DNA from: Gammaproteobacteria bacterium
Lineage (GTDB): Bacteria; Pseudomonadota; Gammaproteobacteria; Pseudomonadales; Halieaceae
Assembly: GCA_024742415.1 (NCBI GenBank)
Contig: JANSYN010000004.1
Location: 1-64,000 of the forward strand
Length of the DNA stretch: 64,000 nt
Direction of reading: 5' to 3'
Shown here: one piece after another, positions 26,690 to 34,340 of the stretch
Layout of the letters: the number at the start of each line of letters is the position of its first letter
Numbering within the stretch: position 1 is the first letter of the stretch
The notes under the pieces: generated by a model
Seen by the model: the letters and a program-made list of their open reading frames with translations, nothing else
The model's database searches: none
Told to the model about the DNA's origin: nothing
Made by a program: the position numbers and the translations under genes

Positions 26690-27467
26690 CTTTCCTCCGG
26701 GCAACGATGACTTGTCCGCGGGGAAGCGCATTGTCCAATGCATGACGGATTCTGGGGCCGTTGGGGTGCTGCATCACTTCATGCCATGTTTGCGTCCACA
26801 GTGTGGTGGCAGGGTGGACGTTGGTCAGCAGGTTTTCACCGGGCTCTGATGTGGCCCACTTCAGCAGGAAGAATATCGCCCAGAAACCCGCCAGGTATTC
26901 GTGCCTGATAACTTCGAGGCCGCAATCTTCCGCAAGCTGCTCGAACTCGTCCGACGTAAAAATGTTGATGTGGTTTGGCTCCTGAAAATATTCCGGCGGC
27001 GCAATATCCAGCACCATGTTCTCGCCGCGGGCATCGGGCACGGTAATCACGTAGTAGGCATCGGGCTTGCCAATGCGCACGATCTCGGTCAGGACTTTCT
27101 TTGGGTCCCGCACGTGTTCGATGACCTCGGTGCTGATGACAAGGTCAGCGTAGTGATTTTCAAGTGGAATCGGGTCGCAGTCAGAGACAATACCTTTGAC
27201 AGTGCCGCCGTCGTTGCGCTGCTTGAGTCTCTCTTCGAGTGCCGCTACCTTGGCTTCCTGGATGTCGACAAAAGTAACGTCTGCGCCGCGGCTGCTGCAG
27301 AAGTTGATATAGCCGCCGTCGCCACACCCAATGTCGACCACCTGCATGCCCGGCTTCACATAAACGCCACCGATGAACTCGCCGGTTTCGTCGTTGCACC
27401 AGCCGCCCATGAGGCGATCTTGCAGGCCAACGTGTATGGCGCTTGAGCTTTTGTCCTGGTCACTCAA
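26673..27467 (-). CDS. SAM-dependent methyltransferase
   Basis: The TTG at 27467 follows AGGAGA by six bases and gives 264 residues. An in-frame upstream start at 27539 lacks such a site. The class I fold is clear: motif I is VVDIGCGDGGYINF near residue 46, motif II is VTFVDIQEAKVAAL, then ADLVISTEVIEHVRDPKKVL. The sequence resembles the methyltransferase encoded at 29493-30323, including the WCNDETGEF/WLQTDTDELF opening and a C-terminal FWAIFFLLKWA segment that may touch the membrane. It probably methylates a sugar or chain end of the polysaccharide. Confidence 0.85.
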   Translation of the reverse strand: MSDQDKSSSAIHVGLQDRLMGGWCNDETGEFIGGVYVKPGMQVVDIGCGDGGYINFCSSRGADVTFVDIQEAKVAALEERLKQRNDGGTVKGIVSDCDPIPLENHYADLVISTEVIEHVRDPKKVLTEIVRIGKPDAYYVITVPDARGENMVLDIAPPEYFQEPNHINIFTSDEFEQLAEDCGLEVIRHEYLAGFWAIFFLLKWATSEPGENLLTNVHPATTLWTQTWHEVMQHPNGPRIRHALDNALPRGQVIVARRKGANLG

Positions 27468-27631
27468 TCTGACTCTCCTGAAATTATTATTCGAGCACGC
27501 GAATAGGGCAATTTTGCTGTTCGGGTGGATACGGGTCAATAGCGGGGTAGGGCAAATGTCGATTTGGTCACAGCATAGAGCAAATAGCCCGGGCCTGCGA
27601 CTGCGTGCTCTGGAGGCGCTAGTGCCGGGTC

Positions 27632-29260
27632 TCAGCGCCTGTGTGGCTTGCCGTCTGCTGCAGTCGTTGTTGATAGCCCCACAAGCGCCGGATTAGACAA
27701 ATCAATGCGGTACATGATTTGGTTGTAGTCATAGCGCGGTGTCGGTTGGCGACGCCCTGAGTACGTTCTGGTGTAGGTGCCCTCAAAATAAATATACGGA
27801 CCGTGGGCGAAGTAGGGGTGTTGTTTGACGTTGTAGAAGGTGTAGTCGTCGTGAGTTGCGATCTTCGTCACATTGTTCCAGGGGCCAAAAGGCGAGGGCG
27901 ATTCCGCATACCATACCTCGCCCAGATAGCTGGAGCCGCCCACCTGCACGGCGATCATCACCCAGCGCTGGCGGTAGTCGTTCCAGACTACCGTGCCGCG
28001 GTGTGGCACAATCACCTCGTTGGTGTCTTTGCTGACCAGTCTGCCGCGATACTCATCTGCCCTGACGAACCCCGACGCAATCAGTTGCTCCCATTGCTGG
28101 GGTTCTATTGGGCTGGTATTGGCTTTCCAGTTGCAGTTGAGTTGGCCGCTGGCGTCCCTGTCCAGCGCGGGTGACTTCTCATTCCAGGCGTGTCCGGGCT
28201 TCAGGCAGCTGTAGATTTCATAGCTGTCGGTATCCAGCACCGCTGCCTGGCGTGCCGGCACGCGGATGTAGGGCATTACGTACCCGTAGTACCGCCATGG
28301 GTCCTTGCCTACCTGCCTGGCGATCGGGTGGCCGTAGGCCAGCATTGGCGCGTCCACGGGAATCTCCCGTTGCTTTTCAAAAATGGCCAGTTCATCGTTC
28401 CAGCGGGCAATGCCGGCTTCAAGCCGTTCCATGGTTTTTGAAGTGCGAACGTACAGCGCAAACATATGTTCACGTTCGTCCTCTTCAAACACGAGCAGGC
28501 AGTTGATCCAAACCGGTCCCGGCGCATCGAGTGGACACATGGGCCGGACAAAGTTGTCGGCGCCCACGAAATATTCCAGTGCGACACCTGTGGCCGGCGC
28601 TATGCTGGCAGCTGCCGGCAGTGTTGATACAGCGCCCGATACGGCGAAGTTCCCCAGCGGGTGATCTCCGCGTAACGTGTCGCCCCAGAACCAGTGCAAC
28701 TGCCCGTTGTAGATGGCGTTCATCACAGAGTCCTGGCCGAACACGCCACCGGCTGTGGTCGTGGGAACGCCTTCCGGAATGGGTTGACCCAGGAGTTGCG
28801 AATCGTGGTAGATGCCCTCGCCGGTTACGCGGTACAGGCGTTCGGCAAGGTTATGGCGTTGCAGGGGGATCTGTCGTCCTTCACCGGCCTTGACCGTGGT
28901 TCGAAAGCCCTGCAGTTGGGCGTCCATGCCCGGCAGCGAATAGCCATCGCTGGTCACGCGGTAATACACGGTTTGCAGCGCAACGTCGTCGGGATGAATG
29001 GCAATCCAGCCGCCGCTGTCACTGACGTAGCGCAGGCCATGTTTGGTGTGCAGCTGTACCAGTGGAATGCCACGACGCGTTTCGGCATCCACGAACCTGA
29101 TGCCGTAGTACGCGGACGTAAACGTCAATCCGTTGTTTGCAGCAGGGCCCGCGGGCAGCGCGGCGCAACCTGCAATGACCACCGCAAGCAGCAGTGCAAG
29201 CGTACAGCGTAGCGTGTGTCTGATACTGGATTGCACGTGTTTCAGTGTGGAAGCGGGCAT
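27632..29260 (-). CDS. Lipoprotein with N-terminal beta domain and propeller-like domain
   Basis: From the ATG at 29260 the protein has 542 residues. A lipobox VIAGC puts the lipidated cysteine at residue 32. Residues about 45-125 form a small beta-domain (IRFVDAETRRGIPLVQL, YVSDSGGWIAI) like regulatory domains attached to peptidases and glycan enzymes. The rest resembles DUF4185/GH43-type five-bladed propellers: GGVFGQDSVMNAIYNGQLHWFWGDT, VGGSSYLGEVWYAESPSPFGPW and HPYFAHGPYIYFEGTYT. That type of fold binds or cleaves carbohydrates, but no catalytic residues can be fixed by eye. It sits between two methyltransferase genes in a polysaccharide operon, so it may act on the exported polymer in the periplasm or outer membrane. 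Function is not assigned. Confidence 0.7.
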   Translation of the reverse strand: MPASTLKHVQSSIRHTLRCTLALLLAVVIAGCAALPAGPAANNGLTFTSAYYGIRFVDAETRRGIPLVQLHTKHGLRYVSDSGGWIAIHPDDVALQTVYYRVTSDGYSLPGMDAQLQGFRTTVKAGEGRQIPLQRHNLAERLYRVTGEGIYHDSQLLGQPIPEGVPTTTAGGVFGQDSVMNAIYNGQLHWFWGDTLRGDHPLGNFAVSGAVSTLPAAASIAPATGVALEYFVGADNFVRPMCPLDAPGPVWINCLLVFEEDEREHMFALYVRTSKTMERLEAGIARWNDELAIFEKQREIPVDAPMLAYGHPIARQVGKDPWRYYGYVMPYIRVPARQAAVLDTDSYEIYSCLKPGHAWNEKSPALDRDASGQLNCNWKANTSPIEPQQWEQLIASGFVRADEYRGRLVSKDTNEVIVPHRGTVVWNDYRQRWVMIAVQVGGSSYLGEVWYAESPSPFGPWNNVTKIATHDDYTFYNVKQHPYFAHGPYIYFEGTYTRTYSGRRQPTPRYDYNQIMYRIDLSNPALVGLSTTTAADGKPHRR

Positions 29261-29492
29261 AGTGGGCCAAACGGGTTTGCCATGGTGTTTGCGCCGGGTG
29301 AGTAGCCTGTGTACGGCGTTATTGCTCCTGGTGATGCTGTGGGCCCTAACGGGCAGTTCACGGCTTGCGTTGTGTCCCGTCGGTTCCAGTTGCGTCACGT
29401 TACGAGTTGCAAGGCCACAGTATATCGGATTTTGCCAGGCACGGCCCGACAGTTGCGGACAGCGCACGCAAAGCCCGCAGTAGCAAGCGTGG

Positions 29493-30323
29493 TCAGCCTG
29501 GCTTGCGCGCGATTATCACCTGTGTCTTGGGCATCACCTTGTCCATTTCTGCCTTGAACGCCTTGCCCTCGGGCGTTGCGATCAGTTTGTTCCAGAGCAA
29601 TGCCCAGTCACGCAGTGATTCATCATACGGAGGTGAAAATGGGTCGTGCGAGGCAGAGTAACTGCTGCCCGTGGTACGCGCTTTGGTTCCGGTGATCGCC
29701 CAGTGCAGGCTGGTCCACATGGCCCAGAAAAAACCGGTGGGACAGTACTCAATGATGTCCAGTCCGGCAGATTCTGCCAGATCGACGAAGGACGCCTGGC
29801 TGAAGATTCGAATATGGTTGGGGTGCTCGTAGTAATCTGCCGGTGCGAAAGCCTTCTGGACGGTTTCGGACAGTTCACCGGGCACGCTCAGCAGGTAGAG
29901 CGCGCCGGGTTGTCCGGCCCTCACCAACTCATCCACTACACGGCGCGGGTCGGCAACGTGTTCCAGTACTTCCTGGCAGACCACGCGCGAGGCCCACTGG
30001 TCGCTCACCGGCAGTGGGTCGCTGTCGCTGACCACACCTTCGATGTGACGTGCCTTGCCCTGTTCCTGGAGCTTCTGCGTTAACGTCGCGACGGCCTCGG
30101 CGCTGATATCAACGGCGGTGATACTGGCGCCGCGACTACCGCAGAACAGCGCAGAGAAGCCGCCACCGCAGCCCACGTCCAGCACCGTATCGGATGCAGA
30201 CACCGGAAAACCCCGAAACAGTTCGTCGGTATCTGTTTGCAGCCAACCGCTCATTTTTCCGTCCAGCAGCCCAATCCAGGTCGGGTCGATGTCGGCGGGA
30301 ACTGTTGTGTTCAGTGCGCTCAC
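29493..30323 (-). CDS. SAM-dependent methyltransferase (paralogue)
   Basis: The GTG at 30323 has GGAG six bases upstream and gives 276 residues; a TTG at 30335 is the alternative. Motif I is VLDVGCGGGFSALF near residue 48, followed by ITAVDISAEAVATL and ASRVVCQEVLEHVADPRRVV. LYLLSVPGELSETVQKAF and the membrane-seeking FFWAMWTSLHWA match the methyltransferase at 26673-27467. The two genes flank the lipoprotein gene and probably arose by duplication. Each may methylate a different sugar or position; neither has a kinase domain such as that of the WbdD chain terminator. Confidence 0.85.
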   Translation of the reverse strand: MSALNTTVPADIDPTWIGLLDGKMSGWLQTDTDELFRGFPVSASDTVLDVGCGGGFSALFCGSRGASITAVDISAEAVATLTQKLQEQGKARHIEGVVSDSDPLPVSDQWASRVVCQEVLEHVADPRRVVDELVRAGQPGALYLLSVPGELSETVQKAFAPADYYEHPNHIRIFSQASFVDLAESAGLDIIEYCPTGFFWAMWTSLHWAITGTKARTTGSSYSASHDPFSPPYDESLRDWALLWNKLIATPEGKAFKAEMDKVMPKTQVIIARKPG

Positions 30324-30515
30324 GTGGTTCTCCAAGGTCAGGGGGTTCCGGCTTGTGTGGCTCTGGGTGATCAGCTGGGCGGCTGCTGTGTATGTTCAAG
30401 GCAGTGCGTAGAGCAGGCCAGCTCAACCGATGGGGCCAGTTTGGCATTAACGCAATAGATCGCGGCGCGGTCAACCGATGCGCTTGCGGTTATGTGATTG
30501 TCTTCACATCAAGCC

Positions 30516-31553
30516 TCAGGACAAGCGCTGTGCAATGAGTTGCTCAGATACCTCCCACAAGCGCGCCGCGAGTTCGACGTCATACATTTTTTCGTTCGCC
30601 TGCGCCGGATTGCAATCCACGAAATACTGGCCACTGATGGGAGCAGCGATCGGATTGGCGGCAACATAACACTGTGTGGCTGCACCTTGTGGAATGTTCT
30701 TGTCGAAGGCGCTGTCATCCTTGGCGCGATCATCCTGTGGCAGGTGGCGCCCGAGATTGGTGTTGATCACGCCGGGATGTACGGCATTGGCGGTGACCCG
30801 GGTTTGCGCCAGGCGGCGCGACAGCTCCATGGCAAACAAGCCATTGGCCAGTTTGGAGCGGCCGTAGGCGGTCCAGCCCACATAGCCCCTGGAGCCATCA
30901 AGATTATCAAAATCGATGCCCTGCGGCGGCGCCAGCTGGTGTGCGCAACTGCTGAGAATCACAATACGCCCTTGCTCTGCGGCCTTCACCTGTTCCAGCA
31001 GTCGGGTGGTGAGCAGGAAATGCCCCAGGTGATTGACCAGAAACTGTAACTCGATGCCCTGCGACAGCGTCAGTTGCGGTAGCGCCATGATGCCCGCGTT
31101 GCAAATGAGCATGTCGATTGGCATACCGAGTTTTCGCGCTGCGATTGCGCACTGTTCTATGGAACTGAAGTCACTCAGCTCTGCTACCAGCGGTGTGGTC
31201 TTGCCGCTAATGCTGCTGCAGGCGGCCGCGGCCTTTTCTGCCGTGCGCGCAGTGCCGATGACGTGTGCGCCGCGCTGAGCCAGTACGCGCATGGTTTCAA
31301 GGCCCAGACCTGAATTACAGCCGGTGACCAGGGCAGTCTTGCCACGCAGATCTACGCCCTCGGTCACAGCTTCTGCCGTTGCCGTTAAGCCGAAATCACT
31401 ATAGGGCAGTTCACCTGCCGGCCGTGGCTGCGGACCGCGACAGGGGCTGGCGCTGGCTGCAGGGGCGCGTAGCAATGCGCCGGACACCAGCGCGGCTGTG
31501 ACGGCGCCTTGCAGAATGCGTCGGCGATACATGCCTTGCGAGTAGATTGTCAT
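30516..31553 (-). CDS. Short-chain dehydrogenase with possible Tat signal
   Basis: The ATG at 31553 gives 345 residues. The N-terminus has YRRRILQGAVTAALVSGALL, a twin-Arg followed by a hydrophobic stretch and ASA, which looks like a Tat export signal. The body is a retinol-dehydrogenase/WWOX-like SDR: ALVTGCNSGLGLETMRVL for NAD(P), LICNAGIMALPQ, and YGRSKLANGLFAMEL with the catalytic Tyr and Lys. Export of an NAD(P)-dependent SDR would be unusual because the cofactor is cytoplasmic. Tat export of folded, cofactor-loaded enzyme would resolve that, as in glucose-fructose oxidoreductase. The substrate is unknown and the link to the polysaccharide genes is only positional. Confidence 0.83.
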   Translation of the reverse strand: MTIYSQGMYRRRILQGAVTAALVSGALLRAPAASASPCRGPQPRPAGELPYSDFGLTATAEAVTEGVDLRGKTALVTGCNSGLGLETMRVLAQRGAHVIGTARTAEKAAAACSSISGKTTPLVAELSDFSSIEQCAIAARKLGMPIDMLICNAGIMALPQLTLSQGIELQFLVNHLGHFLLTTRLLEQVKAAEQGRIVILSSCAHQLAPPQGIDFDNLDGSRGYVGWTAYGRSKLANGLFAMELSRRLAQTRVTANAVHPGVINTNLGRHLPQDDRAKDDSAFDKNIPQGAATQCYVAANPIAAPISGQYFVDCNPAQANEKMYDVELAARLWEVSEQLIAQRLS

Positions 31554-31713
31554 GGGCTGCTCCGTGGTGGTCGATGTACAAGGTAGAATAGGCGACACCG
31601 CCAGCTTGGCAAGCGCTGCCTGCGCTGATACTCGGCGAGGGCGTATCCAATGTATGGCCCACGGCCGCGCCGCTAGCCTTCGCCGCCGGTGGACGTTACC
31701 TGCCGGCGCAGAT

Positions 31714-34179
31714 TTACCCGGAACGCGCAGGCGCCTGGCCCAGGGCACGAACGTACTTTTCGGTATCGACGGTGTCGATCTGGCTCTGCGGTAAAAAGGC
31801 CTGTGCGTAGCGCAGGTAGATTTTTTCCCGAATAAACAATTCGAAGCAGTCACGGTCAATGTGATTATCACGGACCATATTGTGCAGAATATCCAGCGCG
31901 GCGCTGATGGGTTTGGCTTTTTTGTAGGGGCGGTCTGCTGCTGTTAGCGCTTCAAATACATCGGCCACCGCAAGCAGTCGCTCCGGAATGCTCAGCTGCG
32001 CACCCGAAAGCCGGCGCGGGTAGCCTGTACCCTTCATGGTTTCGTGGTGAGTGGAGGCATAACGCGGCACGTTTTTCAGCTCGTCGGGGAAGGGAAGGTT
32101 GTCGAGCATCTTAACCGTGCTGATCATATGTTCCTGTATGCGAAAGCGATCCTCGCGAGTCAGCGTGCCCCTGCTGACGGACAGATTATAAAGCTCACCC
32201 AGGTTGGCCTCGTATTCGGGAATATCCATGTTGATCCCCAACTGCGGCGCGTAGTCGGTGGGCTTGTCGCGCCGGATCAGGTGCTCGGGCTTGTCGCTGA
32301 GCAATCGCTCGGTAACGGGCAGCGGCTTGCGGGTCGTGCCTGATTGCTGCTCCTCCGCAGGCGACAGGCCCATGCGATCGTCGAAGTGTCGCACCCATTC
32401 GCGGCCGGCCAGGGCCTGTAACTGTTGCAGGCTCTGCTGGTCCAGGGATTCACCGCCAACATTGCAGCGCGCGATGAAAGCGAAGTCTTCCTGCAGCTGG
32501 CGCTGCTTCTTTTCGAGTTCGGCGCGGTGGGCGTCGGCCGCCTGTGGATTCTGTGCGATCGCTTTCCAGTAGAGAATTTCTTCGTCGCGCCACAACACTT
32601 CAAAGCGGGTGCGAATCTCATGAATGCGATTGTAGATGGCCTCCAGCTTGCTGCCCTTATCAACAATGTGCTCCGGCGTGGTGATTTTGCCGCAGTCGTG
32701 CAGCCAGGCGGCAATGCGGTACTCCTGCCACTGTTGCTCGGTTTCCAGGCGGAAGTCTGCGAATGCTGGAAGATCACTGGCTGATGCGCACTCGGCCAGC
32801 ATCAGGGCGAGTTCAGGTACCCGCTCGCAATGGCCACCGGTATGGGAGGACTTGTCGTCGATAGCCTCGGCAATCAATTTGATGATCGCTTCCATCAATT
32901 GCTTCTGCTCTTGCTCATACTGCTGGATCGAGGCGACCATACTGACCATCGATTCCGACAGCTCATCCAGCTCGCGCACGTGCGTGCCGATGCGTTCTAC
33001 CTTGTCGAACTCGCGTTTCTTGACCTTCTCGTTTTCAACGGCCAACTGTTTTACCGGTCGCACGATGGGGTTGGCAAAAAACCAGGACAGCGGGAGAAGG
33101 CAAAGCAGGATGCCCGTCGTTAACAGCCCTGAAAGTTTTACCTTATCCAGTACCGGGTCAAAAATGCTGTCCTGGTTGGCAACAATGCCCATGTATATCG
33201 GGTCATTACCGTCGCCTACCGGGATGACATAGGCAAGGTGAGGCCGGCCATTGACGTCTTTTGCTACCAGCCTCATGTGATCCTGTTCGTTCGCCGCAAT
33301 GCCCTCCAGAACGAGCCAGTTGAGGTCATCCGACTCCGCGGCTGCCAGGTCATCGCCGTCTGTGCCTGCCCCGGCGTCAATGACAGGCGGCTTGCTGGAG
33401 GCCAGCCTGCCTCCGTCCAGCGTAAAAAGGTAGACGTCACTGGTCCTGGCGATCTGGTGATTGCGCAACAGCTCAGAAATGGAAGAGAGCATGATGTCGA
33501 TAGCGACCACCTGGTCGGTGCCTGCAATGCGCTTGGACAAGGTTCTTCCGGGCAACTGCAACTGGGCAAACAGGTAGGGTTGGTTGAGCTGCGCCGCGTT
33601 GGATTGCATCGCACTTTGGTACCAGGGTCTGGAAGCGACATCAAACAGGGTTTCTTCGCTGCGCGAGTGATGCAGTTGAAATTCGTGGTCCAGGAAGAGA
33701 TGCTGGCGCATTTTTTTGTTGCTAATGCGCAGGTCCTCAAGAATCAGCCACTTGTCCTGTGCATCTGCGCCGTAAAAGGTGCGGGCTTCAGGGCTGGCAT
33801 CGAGGTTGATGACCTCGTAGAAGTCGCCTGAGCCCGAGCCAATATAAATGCCGTAGTACAGCGGGTTCTGTGCCAGCGCATCGGCAAAGACAGTGAGTCG
33901 CTCGGCGTTGCTGTCTTTTGCGGTGAGTGCCTCGTTGTCAGCCAGCAGATTAATAACATTGATATTGACCTGGCCAATGCCGCGCAACTCGGCAGCCACG
34001 GCATCGGCGGTGGCCGAGTAGAGTGACGATGCGGTCTGCTTGGCGACGAGCTGGCCGAAGTAATATTGCAGGCCCACCGCCAACGCAACGGTCAGGAGCG
34101 TGGCGAGTAGGAACACGCTGATCACGCTGCGCCGAATGGTGGTGTTCAAGGCGCCAAATCTGGGTAGCATCGATTTCAC
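31714..34179 (-). CDS. Cache-domain HD-GYP phosphodiesterase
   Basis: The 821-residue inner-membrane protein has one helix at about residues 19-38, a periplasmic dCache-type sensor to about 345 and a second helix. A cytoplasmic HAMP-like linker follows (NPIVRPVKQLAVENEKV), then an HD-GYP domain. The metal-binding pair is in AAWLHDCGKITTPEHIVDK near residue 493, and HHETMKGTGYPRRLSG near 712 is the GYP motif. An insertion of about 150 residues separates them, longer than in standard HD-GYP enzymes. The expected activity is hydrolysis of cyclic di-GMP in response to an external ligand. That would couple to exopolysaccharide production and motility. The start is GTG at 34179 or ATG at 34170; neither has a strong ribosome-binding site. 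Confidence 0.9.
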   Translation of the reverse strand: MKSMLPRFGALNTTIRRSVISVFLLATLLTVALAVGLQYYFGQLVAKQTASSLYSATADAVAAELRGIGQVNINVINLLADNEALTAKDSNAERLTVFADALAQNPLYYGIYIGSGSGDFYEVINLDASPEARTFYGADAQDKWLILEDLRISNKKMRQHLFLDHEFQLHHSRSEETLFDVASRPWYQSAMQSNAAQLNQPYLFAQLQLPGRTLSKRIAGTDQVVAIDIMLSSISELLRNHQIARTSDVYLFTLDGGRLASSKPPVIDAGAGTDGDDLAAAESDDLNWLVLEGIAANEQDHMRLVAKDVNGRPHLAYVIPVGDGNDPIYMGIVANQDSIFDPVLDKVKLSGLLTTGILLCLLPLSWFFANPIVRPVKQLAVENEKVKKREFDKVERIGTHVRELDELSESMVSMVASIQQYEQEQKQLMEAIIKLIAEAIDDKSSHTGGHCERVPELALMLAECASASDLPAFADFRLETEQQWQEYRIAAWLHDCGKITTPEHIVDKGSKLEAIYNRIHEIRTRFEVLWRDEEILYWKAIAQNPQAADAHRAELEKKQRQLQEDFAFIARCNVGGESLDQQSLQQLQALAGREWVRHFDDRMGLSPAEEQQSGTTRKPLPVTERLLSDKPEHLIRRDKPTDYAPQLGINMDIPEYEANLGELYNLSVSRGTLTREDRFRIQEHMISTVKMLDNLPFPDELKNVPRYASTHHETMKGTGYPRRLSGAQLSIPERLLAVADVFEALTAADRPYKKAKPISAALDILHNMVRDNHIDRDCFELFIREKIYLRYAQAFLPQSQIDTVDTEKYVRALGQAPARSG

Positions 34180-34293
34180 TACTTATTATTGGGTGAGGCG
34201 GTCTTAGAGCATAACATGAGCTTGTTTCCCATAAAGTGAATCTGCCCAGTGTGTAGTGTATGCGGTATGAACGCTGCAAATGCCAGGCAAAAA

Positions 34294-34323
34294 AAAGGCC
34301 GCGGTTTGAACGCGGCCTTTTTG
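34294..34323 (-). terminator. Rho-independent terminator after the Ig-like lipoprotein gene
   Basis: AGGCCGCG and CGCGGCCT form a perfect eight-base stem around a seven-base loop. On the minus strand a run of eight T follows, and on the plus strand a run of five T. It lies 18 bases past the stop codon of the gene at 34341-36560. Confidence 0.88.
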
Positions 34324-34340
34324 CTGTTGGCAGGTGTCGA

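Noticed and set aside
29261-29467. Longer N-terminus for the propeller lipoprotein
   Set aside because: It would put 69 residues ahead of a clear lipoprotein signal peptide; the ATG at 29260 is preferred.
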